A DNA stretch of 5,578 bases from Clostridia bacterium (GTDB lineage: Bacteria; Bacillota; Clostridia; Oscillospirales; CAG-272): NCBI GenBank assembly GCA_024404435.1, contig JAKSPW010000102.1, positions 1-5,578 of the forward strand, written 5' to 3'. This document shows positions 1 to 5,578 of the stretch, piece by piece. Made by a program: the position numbers and the translations under genes. The stretch's first letter is position 1. The number at the start of each line of letters is the position of its first letter. The notes beneath the pieces are model-generated. The model made no database searches. It was not told the origin of the DNA and saw only the letters and a program-made list of their open reading frames with translations.

Positions 1-15
1 TTTTTTTTTTTTTTT
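1..15. repeat. T15 homopolymer at the window edge
   Basis: Fifteen consecutive T open the window. On the plus strand this could be the tail of a terminator whose stem lies to the left. It could equally mark a contig end at a homopolymer. It may extend beyond the window, so its true length is unknown. Confidence 0.8.
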
Positions 16-29
16 CTTATTCTCGCTTA

Positions 30-57
30 TTGACTTTTTCGCTCCGCGTGTTAAATT
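30..57 (+). promoter_or_regulatory. Weak candidate promoter pointing toward the operon's 3' end
   Basis: TTGACT at 30-35 matches five of six -35 positions. After a 16-nt spacer comes TAAATT at 52-57, which matches four of six -10 positions and has a TGT extended -10 at 49-51. A transcript would start near 64 and run convergently to the two-gene operon, across a 21-codon ORF, to the hairpin at 165-190. Such matches arise by chance in AT-rich spacers, so this is a suggestion only. Confidence 0.22.
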
Positions 58-84
58 TTTCATATCTAAGTAATGGGGAACGTT

Positions 85-150
85 ATGATATTCAAAAAAG
101 AGCTCCTCGTCAGGACGCTGATTGAGAAGAAGTTTCGGATCGAGCCTTAA
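85..150 (+). CDS. Possible 21-residue cationic small protein (unrecognised)
   Basis: This is a short open frame, ATG at 85-87 to TAA at 148-150, giving 21 residues that begin MIFKKELL and end FRIEP. The in-frame ATG at 73 would add four residues but has no ribosome binding site. The ATG at 85 has GGGGA at 75-79, which can pair partly with 16S rRNA at a 5-nt spacing. The peptide has six Lys/Arg against three Glu and alternates hydrophobic and charged residues, so an amphipathic helix is possible. Its codons (CTC, CTG, ATC, GAG, AAG) resemble those of the neighbouring genes. It lies between a weak promoter match and a hairpin. It has no recognised family, and a frame this short can easily be chance or the remnant of a decayed gene. 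Confidence 0.2.
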   Translation: MIFKKELLVRTLIEKKFRIEP

Positions 151-164
151 GCTTTTATAATGAA

Positions 165-190
165 AACGTTTCCGCCTCGGCGGAAACGTT
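165..190. terminator. Perfect 12-bp hairpin, probable second or bidirectional terminator
   Basis: AACGTTTCCGCC at 165-176 is followed by TC and then its exact reverse complement at 179-190. With the innermost C-G pair opened it becomes an 11-bp stem with a CTCG tetraloop. Read on the minus strand the stem ends in a short T run (TTTT, 166-163) before CATT. Read on the plus strand it is followed by a pyrimidine tract with several T runs. It may back up the strong terminator at 229-254 for the operon, or end a plus-strand transcript from the left. An alternative 6-bp hairpin, GAAACG (183-188) with CGTTTC (192-197), uses the same arm. The left arm also resembles a CcpA cre site, which the stem itself explains better. 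Confidence 0.55.
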
Positions 191-193
191 CCG

Positions 194-223
194 TTTCTTT
201 TCTCTTTTCTCTCTTCTCTCTTC
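194..223. repeat. 30-nt pure pyrimidine tract
   Basis: Every base from 194 to 223 is C or T on the plus strand, mostly TTTTC and CTCT units. On the minus strand it is a purine (GA) tract lying between the two terminator hairpins. In the minus-strand RNA it would be an unstructured purine-rich spacer behind the first terminator. On the plus strand it would be the U-rich tail of the 165-190 hairpin. No further function is evident. Confidence 0.7.
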
Positions 224-227
224 ACTC

Positions 228-254
228 AAAAAACCACCCTTTCGGGTGGTTTTT
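228..254 (-). terminator. Rho-independent terminator of the operon
   Basis: On the minus strand the stem is AAAAACCACCC (254-244), a GAAA loop (243-240) and GGGTGGTTTTT (239-229), with one more T at 228. The stem is a perfect 11 bp, including six consecutive GC-rich pairs, and it is closed by a GNRA tetraloop and followed by a T run. It starts only two bases after the stop codon of the SLH glycosidase-like gene. The A tract on the other side gives it some bidirectional capacity, so it may also stop convergent plus-strand transcription. Confidence 0.92.
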
Positions 255-256
255 CG

Positions 257-3200
257 TTATACCTTGTATTTCGCCGAGACCTTGATGCCGTCGATCGCGA
301 GGCGCACGTCGGTGCTTCCCGAAACGGTGAAGCTGACGTCCGTGCTGTCGGAGCGTCCGAGCTCCGTGTCCACCGAGGCGTAGGTGACGCTGCCGTCGGC
401 GGAAACGATCTTCACCGTGCCGCTTCTCCAGACCGCGTCCTGCGTGTTCGTGACGGTCACGGTGACCGTGTCGCCGTCGCGTCTCACGTTCCTGATGATG
501 CCGCTGACATATTTCAGAGGTCCGACCTCCGCGCCGTCGGCGAGGAAGACGTCCTTCACTTCGTCGGCGTAAACCGTCCTGCCGTTCACCTCCGCCTTAT
601 TGACGAGGCGGACGTTTTTACCGTTTGCCATCGCGTCGGACAGTTCCTTCGAGATCGCCTGATGTACTCCGTACATGCCCTTGTTCGTCGCGTCTCTGTC
701 GACCGTGATGAACGTGTCGGGCGTCGGGATCCTGCCCATCGCCATGAACTTGCCCGCGTATTCGCGGAGGACTCCCGTGACTGCTCTGTCGGAGCCGTCG
801 GGGTTTATGATGCCGTAGTCGCTCGTCTCGTCGCGTCTGAAGCCGCCGCCGTAGTACCAGCAGTAGACTCCCTGCGAGTATCCCTTCAGCATTCCGTCGA
901 GAGCCGAGCGGTAGATGCCGACTGCGGCGCTCGTTTCGCTGTCATCGACCTTGTAGTTCGTGCCGCTCCATACGCTTCTGCCGAATTCCTTCCAGATGAC
1001 GGGCGTATCGGGATCGCTGTAACGCGCCCAGAGGTTGCACATCACGATCTTTCCGAGATCGATGGAGCTGCTGCCGGCGAGGAAATATCCCTCGGGCTCC
1101 ATTACCGACAGTGTCGGCGTGAGCGAACGGAAGTCGTACATGTACTCGCTGCCCGTGCCGTATGCGGTCATTCTGAAGCCGATCATGTGGTTTTTGTCGA
1201 TCTTTTCGATCTTTTCCGCGATCTTTCCCCAATAGACGGAGACCGTGTCGTCGACGAAGCGTCTGTACGCGGCGACCATCTTGCTGTAAGCAGCGTCGTC
1301 GCTGTCGAGCGTCGCGTCCTGAATGCCGATAACGGCGCCGCCCGCGTCTCTCGGGAGAGCCGTGCCGAAGACGGCCTCAGCCGCCTCGATGCTGCCGTAT
1401 CTGTCGGCGAGCCACTCTCTCCACTCGGGGTCGAGCTTGTATCTGCCGAAGTTCGCGTATCCGGTGCCCGCGTAGTTGCCGAAGCGGCCTTCCCAGTTGA
1501 CGTCGTACGCGGTTATGATGTCGAAGTCCGCAAAGCGGTGCTTCGATATGAGGTCAACGAGCTCGTTTTCGTTCTCATTCGGGTTGCGGAGGCTGAAGTC
1601 GACGTAGAGACCTCTGTCCTCGCACATTTTAAGGAAGTCGAGCACGTTTCCGCGGCTCGAAAGGCCGTCACCGAGATAGGTGAAGACCGAGACCGCGTTG
1701 AAGCCGATGTCGGCGATGCGGTCGAGGTCGTTTTCGACGACGTCGTGGTCGTATGCGAACGGAGCGAAGTAGTATTCGTGTACTTTGCCCGTGTCGTCCG
1801 CCTTGCCGCAGGCAGGCATGTAGTTCACGCCGTAAAGCGTCACTTTTTTGCCGCCCGCCATGAGGTTGCCGCCCTCGGAGTGGACGTATTCCCTCGCGCT
1901 TTCGGGCTCGGGAGTATAGAAGCCGATCTCTTCCTCTATCGAGTCAACGAGCACGCCGTCGACCCGGAGCTCCGTCACGACTCTGTCGGGCTGCTCCGCG
2001 ACGTGATAATCGGCGGATACCGTTCTGTATGCGGAACTGTTACCGCATTTTGCCGTCAGGTCTTCCGTGACCTCTGCGAGGACCGCGTCTCCCTTCATGA
2101 GTCGGGAGGTGAGCGTCACCGTGCCGAGAGTGGTCGGGTTGTATCTTGCCGAGCCGCCGAAGGTGACGGTGTTGTCTTCGTCCGTGAAATATGCCCTCTC
2201 CTTCGCTCCGCCCTCAACGAGGCAGGAGCCGGTGAGCAGGAATTTTGCGGTGTCCGCGACAGCGGTGAGTCCCGCGTCGTCGTAGAATTTTTCGCCGACA
2301 GACGAGAAGCAGCCGACGGCGGAGCCTTCAAATGCTCCGCTGCGGTTCGCGTCGCTCTCGAAGAGCGCGAGCCATGCGGCGCGTCCCGAAAGCAGTCCCT
2401 TCCCGTCGCGCACGTCGATGAGCGGGACGAAGCGGAACGTGCGTGAAGCGGCGAGTCCTTCGCCGGTCATGTACGGCGTGCTCGAGAAGACGTTGTCGGA
2501 GAGCTGATACGACGCGGCGGCGACTATCGACTGATTGTCGGCGGCGGCGATCGTCTTTCCGTTCGTTATCGGATACGTTTCGATCGCGACGGGCGAGACG
2601 GTGTCGATCACGACGTCCGTGTCGGAGCCGCCGTTATAGAGCTGCCCTCCGAGGAGCAGGACTTTTCCGTCCTTTTCGAGGTATTTTGTCAGAGCGTCGT
2701 AGACTCCGCGCGGCGCCTTTGATGCTCCTGCGACGATCACGAGCCCGTAGTTGCCGGAGAAGGCGCGGCTGACGTCTGCTTTTTCAAGCACGTCGACGTA
2801 TTTCACGCCGCCCTCTTCGAGCTTCGTTTTAAGAGAGTCGATATATCCGAGCTTCGCGTCGCACACCCAGATGCAGACGGGAGTGCCGAACTCAAAGCCG
2901 GCATTGGCGAGAGTATGTCCGAGCTTCTTCACCGTGACGGACAGACTGCCGTCGGTGCTTCTCTCACCCGCAGTGACCTTCCAGCCGAGTCTGCCCTTGA
3001 CGGAGGCGCCTTCCTTCGCGGAAGCAAAGGAACCGGCGAGCGCGTCCGCACCCGAGGTGAGAGTGACCGTCATCGGTGCGCCGAGCGCTCCGTCCTCTAC
3101 GTCGGCGGCAATGAGATTATCATATACCGCGCCCGTGAGAGCCGTTTCGAGGTCCCCCGCCGTGAGCTCACGCGCTTCGAGCGCGAGGGAGGCGGCATCC

Positions 3201-4192
3201 ATGTGCTCCTTCAGCGAGAGCACGCGGCCGTCGTAGTATTTTTCGGGAGTTTTCTGGACGGTTACCGTCATTTCCGTGCGGTAAAGTCCGCCGTTCGGGC
3301 CCGCGACGTCGATCGTCGCAGGTCTCTGCAAGTAGCCTCCCGTGTCGAGGTCCTTATAATCCTTCGCGAAGATGCCGAAGTCGCCGACCGAGAACTCGAC
3401 CGTGTATTCCGTGCCGAGCCCGAGCAGACGCCTTATCTCGTCGCCGAGGAATTCGCGCGTGAACGCCGCTCTGTAGCCGCCGATGACGTTCAGTCTGTTC
3501 TTCGGGCAGGCGGCGGTGACGAGCGATTTGATGACTGCGGTCTCGGCAGGATTGTCCGATATGCCCTCTGACTCGATATAGTCGACGAGTCTGACGGCGA
3601 TCGTCGCCACCTCGGCGCGCGTCGCGTTCTTCGACGGGTTGAAGTTGCCCGCCGAGTCGCCCGCGACGAGTCCGATGCCGGCGAGAGCCGCGACTGCGTC
3701 GGATGCCCACGAAGCGATCTTCGCCTTGTCGCCGAAGGTCAGCGCGTTGATCTCGGGAGAGTATCCCGCCTCGACGAGGTATCTGTAAATGAGCACGCAC
3801 ATCTCGGCGCGCGTGATCGAACGGTTCGGCTTGAACGTGTTGTCGCTGTATCCGCCGACGTAGCCGCGGTCGACCGCCCACTTGACGTAGCCGGAGTACC
3901 ATGCGGACTTCTTGACGTCGGTAAATGTCGAGTCCGCCTTTTCGATGTCGGTCTCACCCGCGATATTCGCGAGAAGCGTCACGAACATGGCGCGCGTCAT
4001 GGGATTCTTCGGCGCGAACTCGGTGTCCGAGACGCCGTTCATGAGCCCGCGCGAGTATGCGCCCGATACGCTCTCGTAGAACCAGTCCTTCGCCTTCACG
4101 TCCGTGAACGGAAGAGTGCCGGCGCCGCTGACGGTCAGTGCCGCGGTCAGCACCATGACGAATGCGAGAATCAAGCTGATAAATCTTTTCAT
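257..4192 (-). CDS. SLH-anchored cell-surface protein with GATase-like and clan GH-A glycosidase-like domains
   Basis: A secreted, wall-bound protein of 1311 residues, probably acting on a glycan outside the cell. Residues 1-24 form a Sec signal peptide (MKR, hydrophobic core, likely cleavage after SGA). Three SLH domains span about 27-206; each has F-x-D near its start, and they end in TRAM (66-69), TRAE (127-130) and TRAE (191-194). Residues 215-425 are mixed alpha/beta and not recognised. Residues 436-660 resemble the GATase-like fold of GH42-related proteins, without a nucleophile cysteine. Residues 665-758 look like a beta-sandwich. A TIM barrel covers about 775-1150: it opens with LYGVNY (786-791), has a candidate acid/base E901 after AYDVNW, a GH42-like WLADRYGSIEAAEAVFG at 927-943, a candidate nucleophile E1069 in WKEFG, and W1112 at strand 8. 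A C-terminal beta domain follows. The ATG at 4192 is supported by the signal peptide and a GGTGA site. The architecture is well supported, the clan fairly, the substrate unknown. Trp replaces the usual Asn before the acid/base. Confidence 0.88.
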   Translation of the reverse strand: MKRFISLILAFVMVLTAALTVSGAGTLPFTDVKAKDWFYESVSGAYSRGLMNGVSDTEFAPKNPMTRAMFVTLLANIAGETDIEKADSTFTDVKKSAWYSGYVKWAVDRGYVGGYSDNTFKPNRSITRAEMCVLIYRYLVEAGYSPEINALTFGDKAKIASWASDAVAALAGIGLVAGDSAGNFNPSKNATRAEVATIAVRLVDYIESEGISDNPAETAVIKSLVTAACPKNRLNVIGGYRAAFTREFLGDEIRRLLGLGTEYTVEFSVGDFGIFAKDYKDLDTGGYLQRPATIDVAGPNGGLYRTEMTVTVQKTPEKYYDGRVLSLKEHMDAASLALEARELTAGDLETALTGAVYDNLIAADVEDGALGAPMTVTLTSGADALAGSFASAKEGASVKGRLGWKVTAGERSTDGSLSVTVKKLGHTLANAGFEFGTPVCIWVCDAKLGYIDSLKTKLEEGGVKYVDVLEKADVSRAFSGNYGLVIVAGASKAPRGVYDALTKYLEKDGKVLLLGGQLYNGGSDTDVVIDTVSPVAIETYPITNGKTIAAADNQSIVAAASYQLSDNVFSSTPYMTGEGLAASRTFRFVPLIDVRDGKGLLSGRAAWLALFESDANRSGAFEGSAVGCFSSVGEKFYDDAGLTAVADTAKFLLTGSCLVEGGAKERAYFTDEDNTVTFGGSARYNPTTLGTVTLTSRLMKGDAVLAEVTEDLTAKCGNSSAYRTVSADYHVAEQPDRVVTELRVDGVLVDSIEEEIGFYTPEPESAREYVHSEGGNLMAGGKKVTLYGVNYMPACGKADDTGKVHEYYFAPFAYDHDVVENDLDRIADIGFNAVSVFTYLGDGLSSRGNVLDFLKMCEDRGLYVDFSLRNPNENENELVDLISKHRFADFDIITAYDVNWEGRFGNYAGTGYANFGRYKLDPEWREWLADRYGSIEAAEAVFGTALPRDAGGAVIGIQDATLDSDDAAYSKMVAAYRRFVDDTVSVYWGKIAEKIEKIDKNHMIGFRMTAYGTGSEYMYDFRSLTPTLSVMEPEGYFLAGSSSIDLGKIVMCNLWARYSDPDTPVIWKEFGRSVWSGTNYKVDDSETSAAVGIYRSALDGMLKGYSQGVYCWYYGGGFRRDETSDYGIINPDGSDRAVTGVLREYAGKFMAMGRIPTPDTFITVDRDATNKGMYGVHQAISKELSDAMANGKNVRLVNKAEVNGRTVYADEVKDVFLADGAEVGPLKYVSGIIRNVRRDGDTVTVTVTNTQDAVWRSGTVKIVSADGSVTYASVDTELGRSDSTDVSFTVSGSTDVRLAIDGIKVSAKYKV

Positions 4193-4199
4193 TGCCGTT

Positions 4200-4204
4200 T
4201 CACC
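4200..4204 (-). promoter_or_regulatory. Ribosome binding site of the SLH protein gene
   Basis: GGTGA on the minus strand lies 7 nt before the ATG at 4192 and matches the GGTGA part of the ideal AGGAGGTGA. A longer AGGA at 4209-4206 is too far away (13 nt) to be the main site. It is clearly weaker than the AAGGAG of the upstream gene, so the large surface protein may be translated less efficiently from the shared mRNA. The 46-bp gap between the genes holds no hairpin with a T run and no convincing promoter. Confidence 0.6.
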
Positions 4205-4238
4205 ATCCTGATATTTTTTTGAAATTAGCGTGGGGAAT

Positions 4239-5483
4239 TCAATCGTCGAGAGTTGCTTCCTGAGCCGTTTCCGAGAACGTGCTCGGAGCGATTGCGGCGG
4301 GACGCGGGCAGCGCGAGGTCATCTCGTAGATCTTGCCGGTCTTGCAGGATTCCTGGATGCCGTGGATGACTTCGATCGCGTGATAGCCGATGTCGGCGTG
4401 GCAGCGCGGACGGCGTCCGTTGATGAGCGCGTAGCACATGTCGGCAAGTCCGACGCCGCGGCTCGACGAATAGAAGCCGTGGAGCAGCGGGAGCTGTACC
4501 GTCTGATCGGGAGTCCACTCGCCGAGGCACTGATTGTCGTCCTCGCCCGAGACCGTCTCCGCCGATGCGGACTGCGGTGTCACGCCCGCGCGGATCATCT
4601 CCTTCGTGGGATTTGCGCCGGGGCGCGTGACGAAGATCTGATCGGAGAAGCTGTTCGGGTCGCCGAGCTTCATCGTGCCGTTCGTGCCGGTGACCGTGAA
4701 GCTGTGGGAATCGAACGAGTCGGACGAGATGTGGAACGTGCCGAGCACGCCGTTCTCGAACTCGAGAGCCGCGAGGAGAGTCGTCGGCGTGTTGACTTCA
4801 AACGTTTCCTTATATTTCGGGTGCTTCGGGTTGGTGTAGGTGCGGACCGGATTCATGTTGCCGCCGAAGCCCGTTACTCTCTTTACCGAGCCGAAGAGAT
4901 TGATCATTTCATGCAGATAGTAGCCGCCGAGGTCGAACGGGAAGCCGCCGCCGTAGTGAAGCGGGAAGAAGAAATAGCGCGGCGCGAGGTCGAAGAACGG
5001 CGTGTCGGGCTCGTAATGCGAGGTCACCTGTGCGTGAACGGTCACGGGGCGGCCGATGATGCCGTCGTCGAGGTATTTTCTTGCCGACTGCTCCCATGCT
5101 CCGAGGAACGTGTCGGGTGCCGTCGTGAACATGACGTTGTTTTCTTCCGCGAGGCGCATGAGCTCCGTCGCCTCCTCGAAGGTGGGCGCCATCATCTTCT
5201 CGCAGTAGACGTGCTTGCCGTGCTTCATCGCCTCGGACGAGATGAGGAAGTGAGACTCGGGATACGTAAGGTTTACGATGACCTCGATCTCGGGATCGTT
5301 CATCATCTCGTCAACGGTCATCTTTCTGATGCCGTACTTGTCAACCATGTACTGCGCTCTCGAATCGATGAGATCGGCGCACGCGACAACGTCGATGACG
5401 TTGAACTTGTACATCATGTTGTCCATGTAGGTGCCTCTGCAAATGCCGCCGCATCCGACGACTCCGACTTTGATCTTTCTCAT
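4239..5483 (-). CDS. Gfo/Idh/MocA family NAD(P)-dependent oxidoreductase
   Basis: A cytoplasmic dehydrogenase of 414 residues; members of this family oxidise or reduce a hydroxyl or keto group on a sugar, inositol or sugar acid with NAD(P). The Rossmann domain (about 4-124) starts with a beta strand and the dinucleotide loop GVVGCGGICRG (7-17). The family's EKP signature appears as E95-K96-M97, keeping the catalytic-type Lys96. The C-terminal domain (about 136-390) carries GGGFPFDLGGYYLHE (178-192): D184-x-G186-x-Y188, with Tyr where inositol-dehydrogenase-like members have His, as in glucose-fructose oxidoreductase and xylose or dihydrodiol dehydrogenases. VNTPTTLLAALEFENG (230-245) is the usual beta-sheet segment, and HAIEVIHGIQES (368-379) the closing helix. 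About 25 residues after it form an extra low-complexity tail. There is no signal peptide. The start is fixed by AAGGAG 7 nt upstream. It is first in the operon. The family is sure; the substrate cannot be read from the sequence. Confidence 0.95.
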   Translation of the reverse strand: MRKIKVGVVGCGGICRGTYMDNMMYKFNVIDVVACADLIDSRAQYMVDKYGIRKMTVDEMMNDPEIEVIVNLTYPESHFLISSEAMKHGKHVYCEKMMAPTFEEATELMRLAEENNVMFTTAPDTFLGAWEQSARKYLDDGIIGRPVTVHAQVTSHYEPDTPFFDLAPRYFFFPLHYGGGFPFDLGGYYLHEMINLFGSVKRVTGFGGNMNPVRTYTNPKHPKYKETFEVNTPTTLLAALEFENGVLGTFHISSDSFDSHSFTVTGTNGTMKLGDPNSFSDQIFVTRPGANPTKEMIRAGVTPQSASAETVSGEDDNQCLGEWTPDQTVQLPLLHGFYSSSRGVGLADMCYALINGRRPRCHADIGYHAIEVIHGIQESCKTGKIYEMTSRCPRPAAIAPSTFSETAQEATLDD

Positions 5484-5490
5484 ATTTTTT

Positions 5491-5496
5491 CTCCTT
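5491..5496 (-). promoter_or_regulatory. Strong ribosome binding site of the oxidoreductase gene
   Basis: AAGGAG on the minus strand sits 7 nt before the ATG at 5483, separated from it by AAAAAAT. This near-ideal site in an A-rich, unstructured leader decides the start codon and predicts efficient translation of the first gene. Confidence 0.92.
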
Positions 5497-5523
5497 ATAA
5501 TTAAAAACTTTTCACTTTACATA

Positions 5524-5552
5524 ATTTTAACATATCGCGCACGTCTTTTCAA
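5524..5552 (-). promoter_or_regulatory. Vegetative sigma-factor promoter of the operon
   Basis: On the minus strand TTGAAA (5552-5547) and TAAAAT (5529-5524) match five of six bases of each consensus. The spacer is exactly 17 nt and TGT stands directly before the -10 (extended -10). Transcription would start near 5517, giving a leader of about 34 nt that contains the AAGGAG site. It is the only good promoter match seen ahead of the two genes, which fits their co-transcription. Confidence 0.8.
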
Positions 5553-5560
5553 GAGAAAAG
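5545..5560. promoter_or_regulatory. Inverted repeat over the -35 box, possible operator
   Basis: CTTTTC (5545-5550) and GAAAAG (5555-5560) form a 6-bp inverted repeat with a 4-nt centre that overlaps the -35 hexamer. A third CTTTTC occurs at 5508-5513, just past the likely transcription start. A repressor or activator bound here could control the promoter. The arms are short and A/T-rich, so chance is possible, and no regulator gene is in the window. Confidence 0.28.
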
Positions 5561-5578
5561 GAAAAATCGTCGGGCGGA
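5561..5578 (-). terminator. Possible half of a terminator of an upstream gene, cut by the window edge
   Basis: Read on the minus strand, the window opens with the GC-rich TCCGCCCGACG (5578-5568) followed by ATTTTTC. That is the pattern of the 3' arm and T run of an intrinsic terminator. If so, the bases just beyond 5578 should contain a loop and then the complementary arm, and a minus-strand gene should end shortly before. Only one arm is visible, so the call is tentative. Confidence 0.25.

Noticed and set aside
1..63. A minus-strand frame starting ATG at 63 and open to the window edge (MKNLTRGAKK, then poly-Lys)
   Set aside because: It has no ribosome binding site, ends in the A15 homopolymer, and cannot be judged from 21 codons. 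A real gene start just left of the window cannot be excluded.
2..125. Plus-strand frames open at the left edge that could be the end of a gene (stops at 71-73 and 123-125)
   Set aside because: The frames are short, begin in the T15 run and show no recognisable family end.
160..174. A CcpA cre-like sequence (TGAAAACGTTTCC)
   Set aside because: It matches the loose consensus at all but the last position, but it forms the left arm of a perfect hairpin and lies downstream of the operon, with no credible promoter to control. The stem explains the sequence.
662..2446. A 594-codon open frame on the plus strand, opposite the SLH protein gene
   Set aside because: Its translation is rich in Arg, Val, Ala and Asp without any recognisable domain. 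It is the expected antisense shadow of a GC-rich gene using many NNC/NNG codons. The minus-strand gene has a signal peptide, SLH motifs and glycosidase motifs.
4193..4238. A separate promoter or attenuator between the two genes
   Set aside because: The 46-bp gap contains an A7 run but no -35/-10 pair and no hairpin with a T run, so simple co-transcription is the better reading.
4230..5504. A 424-codon plus-strand open frame covering the oxidoreductase gene
   Set aside because: It is an antisense shadow with the same biased composition, no domain and no convincing start. The minus-strand frame carries the full Gfo/Idh/MocA signature set and a strong ribosome binding site.

Overview
The window carries a compact two-gene operon on the minus strand, read right to left, with AT-rich flanks. 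The organism is probably a Gram-positive-type anaerobe of the Bacillota, most likely Clostridia. This is inferred from an S-layer-homology (SLH) surface protein, a strong AAGGAG ribosome binding site, a textbook vegetative-type promoter with an extended -10, and GC-rich genes between AT-rich spacers. The lineage cannot be fixed from this sequence alone.

Right edge (5484-5578): this stretch holds a candidate promoter (TTGAAA, 17-nt spacer, TAAAAT), an inverted repeat over its -35 box, and a strong ribosome binding site. The last 18 bases look like one arm of a terminator belonging to a gene outside the window. Gene 1 (4239-5483) encodes a cytoplasmic NAD(P)-dependent oxidoreductase of the Gfo/Idh/MocA family. 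After a 46-bp gap without a terminator, gene 2 (257-4192) encodes a 1311-residue secreted protein. Its parts, in order, are a signal peptide, three SLH domains, a poorly recognised beta-rich region, a glutamine-amidotransferase-like domain without a catalytic cysteine, a beta-sandwich linker, a clan GH-A type TIM barrel and a C-terminal beta domain. A strong intrinsic terminator starts right behind its stop codon.

Left edge (1-256): besides that terminator there is a second, perfect 12-bp hairpin, a 30-nt pure pyrimidine tract, and weak signs of a short convergent transcript with a 21-codon ORF. The window begins with a run of 15 T.

Working model (inference): the SLH domains hold a glycan-active enzyme on the cell wall, and the co-transcribed oxidoreductase handles a sugar or sugar acid derived from that glycan. 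There is no transporter or regulator in the window to name the substrate. The most unusual point is the hydrolase: where clan GH-A enzymes normally have Asn directly before the acid/base Glu, it has Trp (W900-E901). The GATase-like domain also lies before the barrel instead of after it as in GH42.
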